From Hyphococcus flavus (GTDB taxonomy: Bacteria; Pseudomonadota; Alphaproteobacteria; Caulobacterales; Parvularculaceae): a DNA stretch of 64,000 bases. Position 1 is the first letter of the stretch, and each line of letters opens with the position of its first letter. A model generated the notes under the pieces. The model saw only the letters and a list, made by a program, of their open reading frames with translations, had not been told where the DNA came from and made no database searches. The DNA is taken from contig NZ_CP118166.1 of assembly GCF_028748065.1 (NCBI RefSeq), positions 3,239,501 to 3,303,500 of the forward strand, in the 5' to 3' direction. A program made the translations under genes and the position numbers. This document shows, one piece after another, positions 9,001-19,689 of the stretch.

Positions 9001-9152
9001 AGTTGAAACGGTATTGAAACCGTCCTACCGCGTCTGCAACCGGGCTGATTTGTTGCGACGCACTGTTCACGCAGGCGCGCCCACCCCTTGCCGCGAGGGT
9101 GCGTCAGCTTGAAGGCCGCCGTGTACCTTCCCTCACGGCGGCCTTTTTTTTT
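9001..9152 (+). ncRNA. Candidate structured small RNA or long 3' UTR
   Basis: The 352-bp gap between the HIT gene and the next CDS has no convincing reading frame but is rich in plus-strand hairpins. Hairpin 1 pairs 9008-9012 with 9019-9023. Hairpin 2 pairs 9030-9039 with 9053-9061 (nine pairs, one bulge). The terminator hairpin follows at 9112-9145. No clear promoter is visible, so a processed 3' UTR of the upstream operon is equally possible. I could not match it to a known RNA family. Confidence 0.4.
9112..9152 (+). terminator. Rho-independent terminator
   Basis: A perfect 12-bp stem (9112-9123 with 9134-9145) with a 10-nt loop, followed by a run of nine T (9144-9152). It ends the ridA-to-HIT transcript and/or the candidate RNA just upstream. 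Confidence 0.92.
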
Positions 9153-9250
9153 GCGGTGAAACGAGCAAATAGCGCGACGAACCGAACGTGTGTTTCTTGT
9201 GAATTCCAGTCGGCATGGTCTGGTACGGGAATCGTAAAGTCAGAGGGTTT

Positions 9251-10510
9251 ATGAAGTTCCTGATATTTTCCACAGCCGCCTTTGCATTGGCTTTCATCAA
9301 CTGTCCAGCCAAGGCCTCTGCAGCTGAGCTCGATGACATAATGAGCCTTGCATCCGATGCGTTTCGGGCAGAGGACTGGGACGCCCTCAACACGCATTTA
9401 GACGCCGCTCAGGAGCTGCGCGCCTATTCTCTGTATCTCTGGCGAAACCGTATCCTCGCCCGCGTCATGGCCGGACGCGAAGACGAAGCTTTGGCGCTGG
9501 CCGAAACGGCAGCACGACGAGGCCTTGTTTTAAACCTTTCCGGCCATGAGGCGTTCGATATTCTGACGGCGTTACCGGCGTATTCGCCTATCGCGGCAAG
9601 AATGGAATCTAATGCGGCGCCCATCGGTCAGGCGCGAATAGAGCGGCAGGACGAGCAAACAGCACTCCTCCCTGAAGCTCTCGCATATGATAAGCAGCAA
9701 AACATATTTGTAGGCTCGGTCCGTACCGGCGCAATTCTGAAATTCGAAGGTAAAAAAGCTCCAAAGCTATTTACAACAGCAACCGGAGGCGTGTTTGACA
9801 TCGAACCTCGCGGGAAAACGCTCTGGGCCGTCGTCAATAACCAACTAGCGTTTGAAAGTGCCGATCCCGAAGCGCCATTTGCCTCGGTGATGGCGTTTCA
9901 TTCCAAAACTGGCGTCATTAAACGCGAAATTCGCGTTGCTGAAGAAAACGCTCTTCTCGGGGATCTTGAAGTCGCTAAAGATGGAACGATCTACGCTACC
10001 GACTCAACAACCCCGCGCATTTTCAGGATGGAGCCAAAGGGGCAAACACTGGATGTGTATGTTGAAGACTCCCGGTTTGCAAACCTGCAAGGCATTGCTC
10101 TCGACGAAAAGAACGACCGGCTATTCGTCGCCGACTATCTGACAGGCCTGTTCGTCATCGATACCAATACCGGCGCTGTGCATGAACTAAACAATACCGC
10201 GGACGCCCATCTCGGAGGTACAGACGGCCTTTATCTTTATGAGGGCGACCTGATCGGCATTCAGAACGGAACATCACCGCGCCGGATCGTTTATATCGGT
10301 CTTAATGATGACGCATCATCGATCACAAGCTTCATTTCGATGCAGCAGTCGCTTGAAGAATGGAACGAGCCTACTCATGGCGTCGTTGTTGACGACGAAT
10401 TCAGGTACATCGCGACATCAAACTGGCCGTCTTATGACGAAAACTGGAATGTTCGCGAAGGCGCTGAATTGCAGCCGTTACGGATTATGACGCTGCCACT
10501 GAAGCAGTAA
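9251..10510 (+). CDS. Exported SMP-30/NHL-like beta-propeller protein
   Basis: 419 residues from ATG 9251. The first 24 residues are a signal peptide (FLIFSTAAFALAF ... AKASA), which decides this start over the one at 9215. Residues about 25-110 form a short helical TPR-like part; the rest has repeated propeller strands such as GDLEVAKDGTIYATDS, LQGIALDEKNDRLFVADY and GGTDGLYLYEGDLIGI, as in SMP-30/gluconolactonase-like or NHL propellers. It is likely periplasmic; ligand unknown. It ends 8 nt from the convergent clpA stop. Confidence 0.75.
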   Translation: MKFLIFSTAAFALAFINCPAKASAAELDDIMSLASDAFRAEDWDALNTHLDAAQELRAYSLYLWRNRILARVMAGREDEALALAETAARRGLVLNLSGHEAFDILTALPAYSPIAARMESNAAPIGQARIERQDEQTALLPEALAYDKQQNIFVGSVRTGAILKFEGKKAPKLFTTATGGVFDIEPRGKTLWAVVNNQLAFESADPEAPFASVMAFHSKTGVIKREIRVAEENALLGDLEVAKDGTIYATDSTTPRIFRMEPKGQTLDVYVEDSRFANLQGIALDEKNDRLFVADYLTGLFVIDTNTGAVHELNNTADAHLGGTDGLYLYEGDLIGIQNGTSPRRIVYIGLNDDASSITSFISMQQSLEEWNEPTHGVVVDDEFRYIATSNWPSYDENWNVREGAELQPLRIMTLPLKQ

Positions 10511-10518
10511 TCGCCCGC

Positions 10519-12846
10519 CTATTCCATCAACGCAGGCACGTTAGCGCCGTCTCCGCCGTCTTTCGGTTTATCCGGTTTTTCGGGATCGGGAATATAGTCG
10601 AAAGCCAGCTTGCTGTTGTCTTTGTCATCAACAAGCACACGCACGACGCCGCCGTTTTTCAAGCTGCCGAATAAAATCTCATCGGCGATCGGCTTCTTCA
10701 CGTATTCCTGAATTGTGCGCGCCAGAGGCCTCGCGCCCATTTCATCGTCGAACCCTTTTTCCGCGAGCCACTTTGTCGCCTCATCACTGAGCTCAAACGT
10801 GACGCCTCGGTCAGCAAGCTGCGCTTCAAGCTGAAGGACAAATTTTTCGACGATGCGGTTTATGATCGCTGGCGACAGACCGGCGAACTGTATGGTCGCA
10901 TCAAGACGGTTGCGGAATTCCGGCGTGAACATTTTCTTGATCGCCGCTTCCGTTTCATCGGTTTTCTTGCCGCCGGCAAAACCGATCGCGAACTGCGCCG
11001 CATCAAACGCGCCCGCGTTAGTCGTCATGATGATGATGACGTTCCTGAAATCGACTTTACGGCCATTGGCGTCGGTAAGTTGACCGTTGTCCATCACCTG
11101 GAGAAGAATATTGAAAATTTCCGGATGCGCTTTCTCAATCTCATCGAGCAGCAGTACGCAATGCGGATTCTGATCGATAGCGTCAGTCAAAAGTCCGCCT
11201 TGATCGAAACCGACATAGCCCGGCGGCGCGCCGATGAGACGCGAAACCGTGTGCCGCTCCATATATTCGGACATATCGAAACGCACGAGCTCAAGCCCCA
11301 TGACAAGACCAAGCTGTTTGGCGACTTCGGTTTTACCGACGCCTGTAGGTCCGGCGAAAAGGTACGAGCCAATGGGCTTTTCCGGTTCTCGCAGACCCGC
11401 ACGCGCCAGCTTGATCGCCGCTGAAAGCTGGTCGATGGCTTCGTCTTGTCCGTAGACGACGCGGCGCAGGTCTTCGCCGAGCTTGGCGAGACGTTCCGTA
11501 TCGGATTTGGAAACTGACTTCGGCGGAATACGCGCCATCTTGGCGACAACTTCCTCTATCTGTGATTCACCAATGACTTTGACCCGCTTGTCTTCGGCAA
11601 ACAGCATTTGCCGTGCACCGGCCTCATCGATGACATCGATTGCTTTGTCGGGCAGCTTGCGGTCAGTCATATATTTCGATGACAGCTCCGCTGCAGCGCG
11701 GATCGCCTCATCGGTATATTCAAGTTTATGATGTTTCTCGAAATAAGGCTTGAGGCCCATCAGGATTTTGACCGTGTCTTCTTTGGAAGGCTCAATCACA
11801 TCGATCTTCTGAAAACGTCTTGCGAGCGCGCGGTCTTTTTCAAAGTGCTGGCGATATTCTTTATAGGTTGTCGACCCCATGCACCGAAGCGCACCTGACT
11901 GCAGCGCCGGCTTCAACAGGTTTGACGCATCCATTGCACCGCCAGAAGTCGCTCCGGCGCCAATGACCGTATGAATTTCGTCAATGAATAAAATTGCGTC
12001 TTCATGTTCTTCGAGTTCTTTTAGAACCGCTTTGATGCGTTCCTCGAAGTCGCCGCGATATCGAGTCCCCGCCAGAAGCGCACCCATATCGAGTGAATAA
12101 ATGGTCGAACTGGACAATACTTCAGGTACGTCTTCGTCCACGATCTGGCGTGCCAGCCCTTCTGCAATGGCTGTTTTTCCGACACCTGGATCGCCCACGA
12201 GCAGCGGATTGTTTTTGCGACGGCGGCATAACACCTGAATAGATCGTTCGACCTCTGCTTCCCGGCCGATCAACGGATCGATTTTGCCGGCCCGGGCTTT
12301 TGCGTTGAGGTCAACGCAATAGGATTCAAGCGCGCTTTCGGCTTTGTTTTGTCCGGCTTCTGCTTCTTCCGAGGCGCCGCGTGGAGGACGCGGCTGGCTT
12401 TCGCCGTTACGTTTCGCAATGCCGTGCGAGATATAATTCACCGCATCAAAACGGCTCATGTCCTGCCCCTGCAGGAAATGCGCGGCATGTGATTCACGTT
12501 CAGCAAACAACGCCACCAACACATTGGCGCCGGTGACTTCTTCACGTCCCGAAGATTGAACGTGAATAACCGCTCGCTGGATCACGCGCTGGAAACTTGC
12601 CGTCGGCTTCGCCTGTTCGCCGTTCTCAAGCGTCAAATTGGCGAGTTCGTTTTCTATGAATTCGTAAAGCTGACGGCGGAGAAGATCGAGGTCGACGTTA
12701 CAGGCGCGCATGACAGCCGCCGCGTCACGATCATCCGTGAGCGCTAGCAGCAAATGTTCCAGCGTCGCCAGTTCATGTTCGCGTTCCGTCGCCAATGCAA
12801 TTGCACGATGTAAAGCTTCATCAAGGTTTCTACTAAAGGACGCCAC
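10519..12846 (-). CDS. clpA: ATP-dependent Clp protease ATP-binding subunit ClpA
   Basis: AAA+ unfoldase that feeds substrates into ClpP; with ClpS it degrades N-end-rule proteins. 775 residues, usual for ClpA. Two N-terminal Clp repeats (from [15 protein letters not shown]), a first AAA module with [15 protein letters not shown] and LFIDEIHT, and a second with [17 protein letters not shown] and [13 protein letters not shown]. The start is GTG at 12846 with GGGAG ahead, three bases after the clpS stop, so clpS-clpA is an operon. The C-terminal tail is charged and low in complexity. Confidence 0.98.
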   Translation of the reverse strand: MASFSRNLDEALHRAIALATEREHELATLEHLLLALTDDRDAAAVMRACNVDLDLLRRQLYEFIENELANLTLENGEQAKPTASFQRVIQRAVIHVQSSGREEVTGANVLVALFAERESHAAHFLQGQDMSRFDAVNYISHGIAKRNGESQPRPPRGASEEAEAGQNKAESALESYCVDLNAKARAGKIDPLIGREAEVERSIQVLCRRRKNNPLLVGDPGVGKTAIAEGLARQIVDEDVPEVLSSSTIYSLDMGALLAGTRYRGDFEERIKAVLKELEEHEDAILFIDEIHTVIGAGATSGGAMDASNLLKPALQSGALRCMGSTTYKEYRQHFEKDRALARRFQKIDVIEPSKEDTVKILMGLKPYFEKHHKLEYTDEAIRAAAELSSKYMTDRKLPDKAIDVIDEAGARQMLFAEDKRVKVIGESQIEEVVAKMARIPPKSVSKSDTERLAKLGEDLRRVVYGQDEAIDQLSAAIKLARAGLREPEKPIGSYLFAGPTGVGKTEVAKQLGLVMGLELVRFDMSEYMERHTVSRLIGAPPGYVGFDQGGLLTDAIDQNPHCVLLLDEIEKAHPEIFNILLQVMDNGQLTDANGRKVDFRNVIIIMTTNAGAFDAAQFAIGFAGGKKTDETEAAIKKMFTPEFRNRLDATIQFAGLSPAIINRIVEKFVLQLEAQLADRGVTFELSDEATKWLAEKGFDDEMGARPLARTIQEYVKKPIADEILFGSLKNGGVVRVLVDDKDNSKLAFDYIPDPEKPDKPKDGGDGANVPALME

Positions 12847-12849
12847 TCG

Positions 12850-13191
12850 TTACTCCCGTTCCATCGTACATTGCAGCGGATGCTGGTTTCTCCGCGAAAG
12901 CTCCATCACCTGCGCTACTTTGGTTTCGGCGATCTCATATGTGTAAACACCACACACGCCGATGCCGCTCTGGTGAACATGGAGCATGATCCGAACGGCT
13001 TCCTCCGGATCTTTCTTGAAGACAGCCTGCAACAGCCACACCACAAACTCTTGTGGCGTGTAGTCGTCGTTCAGCAGGAGCACCTTGTATAAAGAGGGGC
13101 GTTTCGTTTTGGGCGCGGTCTTGGAAACGACGCCTACACCCTGCCCGTGCCCAACGCCGTCGTCCTGCTCATTATCGTTGTCTTCAGCCAT
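12850..13191 (-). CDS. clpS: ATP-dependent Clp protease adaptor ClpS
   Basis: 113 residues. ClpS binds N-degron substrates and docks them on the ClpA N-domain. The core reads [20 protein letters not shown], followed by [27 protein letters not shown], with the NDD-Y and H-x-G residues that shape the degron pocket. The first 30 residues form an acidic, flexible N-terminal extension typical of ClpS. Directly upstream of clpA. Confidence 0.97.
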   Translation of the reverse strand: MAEDNDNEQDDGVGHGQGVGVVSKTAPKTKRPSLYKVLLLNDDYTPQEFVVWLLQAVFKKDPEEAVRIMLHVHQSGIGVCGVYTYEIAETKVAQVMELSRRNQHPLQCTMERE

Positions 13192-13331
13192 GGTCCCTAC
13201 AGTTTCTGCAACTTGCTGGCGTATTGCAATGCATCAGCACTGCTCAATGCGCCGAGCCTATTAGATATGTAGTTGGATCAAGTTGAAAAGACGCAAATTT
13301 TCCTGAGTTTTGAGCGATATCCACAAAACAA

Positions 13332-13359
13332 AAGGCCCGGCGATACGCACCGGGCCCTT
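13332..13359 (-). terminator. Rho-independent terminator of the phasin gene
   Basis: A GC-rich stem pairs 13332-13340 with 13350-13359, with one bulged base and a 9-nt loop. Read on the minus strand it is followed by a T-rich TTTTGTTTT tract. It lies 25 nt past the phasin stop. Confidence 0.82.
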
Positions 13360-13383
13360 CACGCAACAGTTACTTAAGAACTT

Positions 13384-13827
13384 TTACGGGCGATAAGCCT
13401 GAATTTTCTCTACGAGGTCGCTGTAACGCGCTGAAAGGGGCTCAACGCTCTCTTTGGTCGTTTCTGACCAGATATCAGCCACCTTGTTGATTTGACCGAG
13501 GTTTTTCTCAATCGACGAGCGTACAAATTCGTTGTTCAGCTCAATCGCTTCCTGAACCGTTTTCGAACCAGCCGCAGCTTTTGCATTGGCGACAGTGTCT
13601 TCATAAGCGGCTTTGGTAAACGCGGTTTGCTCTGCCGTCAGCTTTTCAACGCCCTTGGCGAAAGCGCCAGCGGAAGCCATGACGGCGTTCAAAGATTCCT
13701 TGTGGAAATCAGCCATGGCGGTCATGCCCTCAGCAAATTTCTCGTAGCCGTCCTTGAATGCATCCGGGCTGAAAGCCTGGAAATCAAATGCATCAGCGGC
13801 GGTCGCGTTTTTTTTCGTAGCGGCCAT
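13384..13827 (-). CDS. Phasin family protein
   Basis: 147 residues, helical and Ala/Lys-rich, with FKDGYEKFAEGMTAMADFHKES, a central helix through KGVEKLTAEQTAFTKAAYED and a C-terminal WSETTKESVEPLSARY. This is the phasin family of polyhydroxyalkanoate granule surface proteins, although related proteins occur in species without granules. No PHA synthase is in the window. The gene has its own promoter (TTGACG-17-TATGTT), a GGGAGAT ribosome site and its own terminator, so it is a well-defined single-gene unit. Confidence 0.9.
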   Translation of the reverse strand: MAATKKNATAADAFDFQAFSPDAFKDGYEKFAEGMTAMADFHKESLNAVMASAGAFAKGVEKLTAEQTAFTKAAYEDTVANAKAAAGSKTVQEAIELNNEFVRSSIEKNLGQINKVADIWSETTKESVEPLSARYSDLVEKIQAYRP

Positions 13828-13907
13828 TTTTATCTCCCTGGCGATTCTGATCGCTAAACTGTTGATTCAATTGCGCTCTATTCCTCAGAACGCCTTTTGT
13901 GCATTGC

Positions 13908-13936
13908 AACATAATGACCCCTTCCACCCCCGTCAA
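13908..13936 (-). promoter_or_regulatory. Sigma-70-like promoter for the phasin gene
   Basis: On the minus strand TTGACG (13936-13931) and TATGTT (13913-13908) are separated by 17 bp. The predicted RNA start is near 13901, giving a leader of about 75 nt before the phasin ATG. The rest of the 378-bp gap 13828-14205 shows only the leader of the divergent carboxypeptidase gene. Confidence 0.7.
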
Positions 13937-14205
13937 GGGAAAATTGTGCGCCGCACAAAATATTTTTTCCCGAATTTGGATTCGTAAAACCTTCGTTAAC
14001 GCTCCGTTTACCGCGTTCGGCGATGATTCCCGTGTCGCGCGAACCGCGGCACGGCGTTTGCTCATTGAAAGCATGGAAACCGGATTGGGAGAGGCCGGCG
14101 CATATGCTTCCAAAGAGATCATCGGGCGATCAAAAAACGCTGATTTCCGGGGGGCGGCGTCTCTCGCATATTGATAAAGTTTTAGGAATGGGCGAGGCTC
14201 GCTCT

Positions 14206-15621
14206 ATGGTCACGGCGTTTCGTTGCGTAACAGTTTTAGCCTTGGCGTTGGCCGCCATGCTCGTATTTGCGCCTCAGGCATCTGCGAACTCCAAATATGC
14301 CGCTTATGTGGTGCATGCCGATTCCGGCGATGTGCTATTTGACCGATATTCGACAAGCCGGCGTTATCCCGCATCCTTAACCAAAATGATGACGCTCTAC
14401 CTTTTGTTTGAAGCTCTTGAAGATGGCGAATTGGCACTTAATTCGAAGATTAAAGTATCAGCAAGAGCAGCAGGGCAGCCGCCTTCAAAACTCGGCGTTT
14501 CATCCGGTTCCAGCATTGACGTGGAAACAGCTATTCGCTCGCTGGTCATCAAATCAGCAAATGATATCGCGGTGGCCGTTGCGGAAGAACTCGCCGGCTC
14601 CGAATGGCGCTTCGCCCAGGAAATGACCGCGAAAGCGCGCGAACTTTCCATGTACAACACGACATTCCGTAACGCTTCAGGCCTGCCGAACCGGAAAATG
14701 GTGACAACGGCGCGCGATATGGCGGTTCTTGGACGCCGCGTCGCACAGGATTTCCCGCAATACTTCCACTATTTCGGTGAGAAAAGTTTCACCTGGGACG
14801 GGCGCACCTACCGCACGCATAACTCGCTGGTAAAAACATTCGATGGCGCCGATGGCCTGAAAACAGGATACACGCGCAGGTCCGGCTTTAATCTCGTAAC
14901 CTCTGCAACACGTGATGGACAGCGTTTGATCGGCGTGGTTCTTGGCGGACGATCATCGAGAACCCGTGACGCGCATATGCGCGATATCCTCGATGACGCT
15001 TTTGGCGAGATTTCTAAAAAACCAACTCTCATTGCAGCTTTGCATCGTAAAAAACCGAGCCCTCGCCTCAAACCAACCCTTGTTGCCGCCCTCGCCCAGA
15101 AGAATACCGCGCCGACAGTCGCCGGGAACGAAGACCTGCGCGCTGAATTGATGACCGCCGCCGCCGTGATCGAAGGCGGCGATGCGCCGGCGCCGGCCAT
15201 GGGATCCGACGGCATTGGCGATCTCATCGCGCGGGCCGACACTGACGATTTTAATGAATTCGAACGCGCCAAACTTGCTTCCTTGTACCCTGCAGACCCC
15301 GGCTATATCGGCGAAGGCGATCTTGAATCCGTAATGGAGTTCGGCTGGAGCATTCAGATCGGCGCATATTCGAACAAGGAACTCGCGCAAAAAGAACTGG
15401 AAAAAGCAGTCCGCAAAGTCGGGCTGGACTTCAGCACCATGGCCATCCTGCCAACGCCTCTTGAGAACGGAAAAACGCTTTACCGCGCCCGGGTCACCAA
15501 GCTTTCAGAAATCGACGCAGCGACTGCGTGCGAAACCCTGAAGGACAAAAAAGTTTCCTGTTTTGTGGTTTCTGACCAGTCAGCTCTTCAGGGCGCGCCC
15601 GCAACGACGTCGCTGCACTGA
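14206..15621 (+). CDS. D-alanyl-D-alanine carboxypeptidase with C-terminal SPOR domain
   Basis: Trims the terminal D-Ala of peptidoglycan stem peptides in the periplasm. From ATG 14206 the protein has 471 residues with a clean signal peptide (residues 1-27, ending ASA); the frame is open back to 14023, but earlier starts bury the signal. Active-site motifs are SLTK (S57-K60), SAN (117-119) and KTG (219-221). The C-terminal region from WSIQIGAYSNKELAQKEL is a SPOR domain, which binds glycan strands lacking stem peptides at division sites. The peptidase-SPOR fusion is common in alphaproteobacteria and points to a septal role. Confidence 0.93.
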   Translation: MVTAFRCVTVLALALAAMLVFAPQASANSKYAAYVVHADSGDVLFDRYSTSRRYPASLTKMMTLYLLFEALEDGELALNSKIKVSARAAGQPPSKLGVSSGSSIDVETAIRSLVIKSANDIAVAVAEELAGSEWRFAQEMTAKARELSMYNTTFRNASGLPNRKMVTTARDMAVLGRRVAQDFPQYFHYFGEKSFTWDGRTYRTHNSLVKTFDGADGLKTGYTRRSGFNLVTSATRDGQRLIGVVLGGRSSRTRDAHMRDILDDAFGEISKKPTLIAALHRKKPSPRLKPTLVAALAQKNTAPTVAGNEDLRAELMTAAAVIEGGDAPAPAMGSDGIGDLIARADTDDFNEFERAKLASLYPADPGYIGEGDLESVMEFGWSIQIGAYSNKELAQKELEKAVRKVGLDFSTMAILPTPLENGKTLYRARVTKLSEIDAATACETLKDKKVSCFVVSDQSALQGAPATTSLH

Positions 15622-15758
15622 CCGGCTGAAGTCAAAGCCGCCTCGATATCGCGAAAATCGACGATCTTGAAATTCTGCGGAGACCTTTTTGGTACGCATG
15701 CTAAGAGAACTTCTTAGTCTTCGTAACTTTCCAAGCAGTTTACTCTAACCGCCAGAAA

Positions 15759-15892
15759 AAGACGGCGATCACTACGCATCCGCCGTCTTGGAGCGCCATG
15801 CGAAAAAGTGGAATACGGTTTTTCGCAAATCCGGCGCGACAACTAATAATCTAGATCATCGGGTGATGCAGCCTTATCGCCCGATGATCTAG
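15759..15892. repeat. Composite palindromic intergenic element
   Basis: Three adjacent palindromes in a 530-bp gene-free gap (15622-16152). (1) 9-bp stem 15759-15767/15781-15789, followed on the minus strand by TTTTT, so it could act as a terminator there. (2) 9-bp stem 15799-15807/15819-15827 inside an outer GCGCC/GGCGC pair (15793-15797/15833-15837). (3) perfect 13-bp stem 15851-15863/15880-15892, extended by four more inner pairs including one G-T. Element 2 resembles short palindromic repeats common between alphaproteobacterial genes. No coding frame and no other clear signal is seen in the rest of the gap. Confidence 0.75.
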
Positions 15893-16152
15893 TATCTGGC
15901 CAAAACACAACTTAATCGAAACCTTACGCTACATGCAGGCATCGCTTAGCGCTGCAGCTCCAAGCCTGCCTACCAAGCAAACAAGTGCTCCTAATTTGTT
16001 ACATAGCGATGACAAGGCCGTGACGAATTGTTAAATGGGGAAAGTCAGTTTTGCTCATTTTTCAGAATACAGTGCGCACACGAATAAACGCGCACATATT
16101 GCGCTATTTTGCGATATTCACTAGGTTGCGGGAAAACACCAGGGAGACCCAA

Positions 16153-18096
16153 GTGACGGAAAGTCAGGTGATCAAGGTAAGTGAAGCAGCGGCGAAATCG
16201 ACGCTCACCGATGCTCAAAAAGCGGCTGAGATGCGCGCGATTGCGAAAGAAGACCCGGAAGGTTTTTGGTCTGGGATTGCGCAACGGCTCGATTGGTCGA
16301 AGCCGTTCTCCCAGGTCAAGGACGTTTCATTCGACGCAGATAATCTTCGCATTAACTGGTTCCAGGACGGAGAGCTTAACGCCTGCGTCAATTGTCTCGA
16401 CCGGCATTTGCCCGAGCGTGCTGATGACATAGCCATCATCTGGGAGGGCGATGAGCCGGACGATGACAAAAAAATTACCTATGCCGAGGCGCTAGAAGAG
16501 ACCTGCCGGATGGCGAATGTCCTAAAGGCGCGCGGCGTAAAAAAGGGCGACCGTGTTGTCATCTACATGCCGATGATTCCCGAAGCGGCGTACGCCATGC
16601 TTGCCTGCGCCCGGATCGGCGCCGTGCATTCGGTCGTCTTTGGAGGGTTTTCACCTGATGCGCTCGCCAGCCGCATCGAGGATTGCGGCGCGACAGCGGT
16701 GATAACCGCCGATGAAGGCGTCCGCGGCGGCAAAACAGTTCCGTTGAAAACTAATGTCGATAAAGCCCTTGGCAAAACCAACGGCGTGCGGCTCGTTCTC
16801 ACAGTCGAACGCACCGGCGCAAATGTTTCGATGCAGGCCGGTCGCGACCTCTTCTGGTTCGGCGAGGCGCGCAATGACGTGTCGCCGGAATGTCCCGCAG
16901 AGCCAATGAACGCCGAAGACACGCTGTTCATTCTTTATACGTCGGGATCTACGGGAAAGCCGAAAGGCGTTTTGCATACAACCGGCGGCTATCTCACTTA
17001 CGTCGCTTACACCCATGAAATGGTGTTCGATTACAAGCCCGGCGAAATTTATTGGTGTACGGCTGATGTAGGCTGGGTCACCGGCCACAGCTATATCGTC
17101 TATGGACCGCTCGCGAACGGCGCCACAACGCTGATGTTCGAGGGCGTTCCCACCTACCCTGACGCCTCGCGATTCTGGAAAGTCATCGACAAGCACAAAG
17201 TCAATATATTTTATACGGCCCCAACAGCCATCCGCGCGCTGATGCGCGAGCGTGACGAGCATGTAACGGCGACAACCCGCGCGTCGCTTCGACTGCTCGG
17301 CACAGTCGGCGAGCCGATCAATCCCGAAGCATGGCTTTGGTATTACAATGTCGTCGGCGACGCGCGCTGTCCGATCGTCGATACATGGTGGCAGACGGAA
17401 ACCGGCGGCGTTCTGATCTCGCCATTGCCCGGCGCGACCGATTTAAAACCGGGTTCCGCGACCCTGCCCCTGCCAGGGGTTTTCCCGGCCATTGTTGATG
17501 CCAACGGCAAAACACTGGAGGGCGCATGCGAGGGCAACCTCATCCTTACCGGCTCCTGGCCGGGCCAGATGCGCACCGTCTATGGCGATCATCAAAGGTT
17601 CATCGACACTTATTTTAAAACTTATCCGGGTTCGTACTTTACCGGCGATGGCGCGCGCCGCGACGAAGACGGTTATTACTGGATCACCGGGCGCGTCGAT
17701 GACGTGATCAATGTATCCGGTCACCGCATGGGCACGGCGGAAGTCGAAAGCGCCCTCGTTTCCCATCCCAAGGTGGCGGAGGCCGCCGTGGTCGGTTATC
17801 CGCACGACATTAAGGGGCAAGGCATTTACGCCTATGTGACCTTGATGGAGGGTGAAGAAGCCGATGCCGGGCTGGAAAAGGAGCTCTCCGATCATGTCCG
17901 GTCCGAGATTGGACCAATCGCCAAACCCGATCTTTTGCATTTCACGCCGGCGCTTCCGAAAACCCGCTCGGGGAAAATCATGCGGCGTATCTTGCGAAAG
18001 ATTGCTGAAAACGAGTTTTCATCCCTTGGCGATACCTCGACGCTCGCCGACCCGGGGGTTGTGGATACGCTGATCGAAGGCCGAAAGAACCGGTAA
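16153..18096 (+). CDS. acs: Acetyl-CoA synthetase
   Basis: Activates acetate to acetyl-CoA through acetyl-AMP. The GTG start at 16153 with GGGAG six bases upstream gives 647 residues, the normal length; the frame upstream to 16051 is not part of the family. Visible motifs: [17 protein letters not shown] (ATP loop), [28 protein letters not shown], and [15 protein letters not shown] containing the lysine that is acetylated in regulated ACS enzymes. Stands alone between a palindrome-rich gap and the exosortase locus. Confidence 0.97.
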   Translation: MTESQVIKVSEAAAKSTLTDAQKAAEMRAIAKEDPEGFWSGIAQRLDWSKPFSQVKDVSFDADNLRINWFQDGELNACVNCLDRHLPERADDIAIIWEGDEPDDDKKITYAEALEETCRMANVLKARGVKKGDRVVIYMPMIPEAAYAMLACARIGAVHSVVFGGFSPDALASRIEDCGATAVITADEGVRGGKTVPLKTNVDKALGKTNGVRLVLTVERTGANVSMQAGRDLFWFGEARNDVSPECPAEPMNAEDTLFILYTSGSTGKPKGVLHTTGGYLTYVAYTHEMVFDYKPGEIYWCTADVGWVTGHSYIVYGPLANGATTLMFEGVPTYPDASRFWKVIDKHKVNIFYTAPTAIRALMRERDEHVTATTRASLRLLGTVGEPINPEAWLWYYNVVGDARCPIVDTWWQTETGGVLISPLPGATDLKPGSATLPLPGVFPAIVDANGKTLEGACEGNLILTGSWPGQMRTVYGDHQRFIDTYFKTYPGSYFTGDGARRDEDGYYWITGRVDDVINVSGHRMGTAEVESALVSHPKVAEAAVVGYPHDIKGQGIYAYVTLMEGEEADAGLEKELSDHVRSEIGPIAKPDLLHFTPALPKTRSGKIMRRILRKIAENEFSSLGDTSTLADPGVVDTLIEGRKNR

Positions 18097-18179
18097 AGCC
18101 GCCGTCCGGGCGAAAATAGGATTAACAAAACGGAAACGCCGGTTTCATACTATGCGCTATAAGGCGAACCGGACCGGCC

Positions 18180-19688
18180 ATGACCGCTTTTGTTTCTGAA
18201 ATATCCACCGCAAGGCGCAGCGCCTGGGCTCTGCCCGTTTTTACTTACGGCGTTTATGTCACTGCGCTAATCGTGTTGCTGTATCCGACAGCGTCCTCGA
18301 TGGCGGCGACATGGCTCGGTTCCTCAAGCTATCACCATGGCGTTCTGGTGGCGCCAATTGCGGTATGGATGATCTTGTCCGGGCCGAGGATTACCCCGTC
18401 CACTAGTCTGATCGGAGTTATCGGTGTTGTGTTCGCGAGCATGATCTGGATTGCCGGAAACGCTGCCGGCGTCGCCCTAATCGAACAAATCGCTCTCGTA
18501 AGCTTGCTCATCGCCGGCGCAGCAGTAAATTTTGGCCGGGAAGCAGTGAAATATTGGCTGGCGCCGCTCTTGTTTCTTTTTTTCATGGTTCCGTTTGGCG
18601 CCGCGATCGTACCGCCGCTTCAATATGCTACAGCAAATACAACCGTCTTGATGCTCGGGGCGGTTGGCATGCCCGTCAGTCTCGATGGCATTCTCATTCG
18701 CACGCCCGCTGGCCTTTTTGAAATTGCTGAAGCCTGTGCTGGACTGAACTTTTTGCTTGCCGCACTGATGGTCTCGGCTGTCTACGCCATCTCTTTTTTT
18801 CGAAGCAACCGGACACGGCTTGCTTTTGTGCTGACCGCCGCCGCTGTCGCGCTCGCCGCCAATTTTCTAAGAGTGTTTTTGCTGATCATGATCGCAACAC
18901 TCTCCGGCATGAAGATCGCTGTTGGGCCGGATCATCTGGCCATAGGCTTTGTGTTTTATGCTTGCGTCTTCGGTGTTTTGATCTGGATCGGCGAGCGCAT
19001 GCGGTTGTCGGAAAGAAAGTCGCCTGATCGTTCTCCTTCCATGATGTACAGTCCGTGGCGAAAACTGACGGCTATCAGCGCGCTTTTGCCGATCGCGACT
19101 GTTTCGCTTTACGCCGGCGAAGTTGTCAATGCCGATGTAAAACGGAGCGCACCGCAAAGTCTGTCTCCGCTGAACGCGCCCGGCTGGCGGATTCTGGCGG
19201 GGCCGGAAAACTGGCGGCCATCGACAACCGCCGATCGTTCATCAGTGGCGACGTATGTGAACCGCGATCAGACGGTCTATGCAGCTCTGAGCTATTTCAC
19301 TCATGACCGCCGCAGCGCCGAAATCGCCAATTATCACAATCGCGCCTGGGATAATAAGGACTGGCGGAAGATCGGCGTTTCAGAGGAAATGATTTATCTT
19401 TTTGGCGATGCGCGCATGACGCTGGTTGACCTTATCGCCGGCCCTGAAGGACGGCGTTTGGCAGCCGTATCGATTTATTGGCGCGGCGATAAGGTCTATA
19501 AAGACGCCGGTTCGTTCAAGGTTGCGCAGATGGTCGATAAATTACGCGGGATCAATCCGCCGGGCGGGCAGATTATTATCGCCGCCGCATACCGTTCCGA
19601 CCCTGCAGAAGCTTTGGCGTCGCTGCGCCCGTTCACACATGAAGTTGAAGATTTCTCCGCATGGCGGCTGCGGAACAAGAACGACTGA
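18180..19688 (+). CDS. xrtA: Exosortase A fused to EpsI-type domain
   Basis: 502 residues. The N-terminal 285 residues form an eight-helix-type membrane protein with exosortase active-site residues: Cys186 in EIAEACAGLNFLL, Arg231 in ANFLRVFLL and His252 in GPDHLAIGF. Exosortases process PEP-CTERM sorting tails at the inner membrane. Residues from about 325 (APGWRILAGPENWRP ... ALSYFTHDR) form a periplasmic EpsI-like domain, often encoded separately. The amidotransferase gene starts one base after the stop. No PEP-CTERM substrate is seen in this window. Confidence 0.93.
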   Translation: MTAFVSEISTARRSAWALPVFTYGVYVTALIVLLYPTASSMAATWLGSSSYHHGVLVAPIAVWMILSGPRITPSTSLIGVIGVVFASMIWIAGNAAGVALIEQIALVSLLIAGAAVNFGREAVKYWLAPLLFLFFMVPFGAAIVPPLQYATANTTVLMLGAVGMPVSLDGILIRTPAGLFEIAEACAGLNFLLAALMVSAVYAISFFRSNRTRLAFVLTAAAVALAANFLRVFLLIMIATLSGMKIAVGPDHLAIGFVFYACVFGVLIWIGERMRLSERKSPDRSPSMMYSPWRKLTAISALLPIATVSLYAGEVVNADVKRSAPQSLSPLNAPGWRILAGPENWRPSTTADRSSVATYVNRDQTVYAALSYFTHDRRSAEIANYHNRAWDNKDWRKIGVSEEMIYLFGDARMTLVDLIAGPEGRRLAAVSIYWRGDKVYKDAGSFKVAQMVDKLRGINPPGGQIIIAAAYRSDPAEALASLRPFTHEVEDFSAWRLRNKND

Positions 19689-19689
19689 T

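Noticed and set aside
14023-14205. 61-codon N-terminal extension of the D,D-carboxypeptidase
   Set aside because: It would place charged residues before the signal peptide; ATG 14206 gives a clean exported start.
19426-19689. Upstream extension of the amidotransferase
   Set aside because: It overlaps xrtA and would remove the required N-terminal Cys2 nucleophile.
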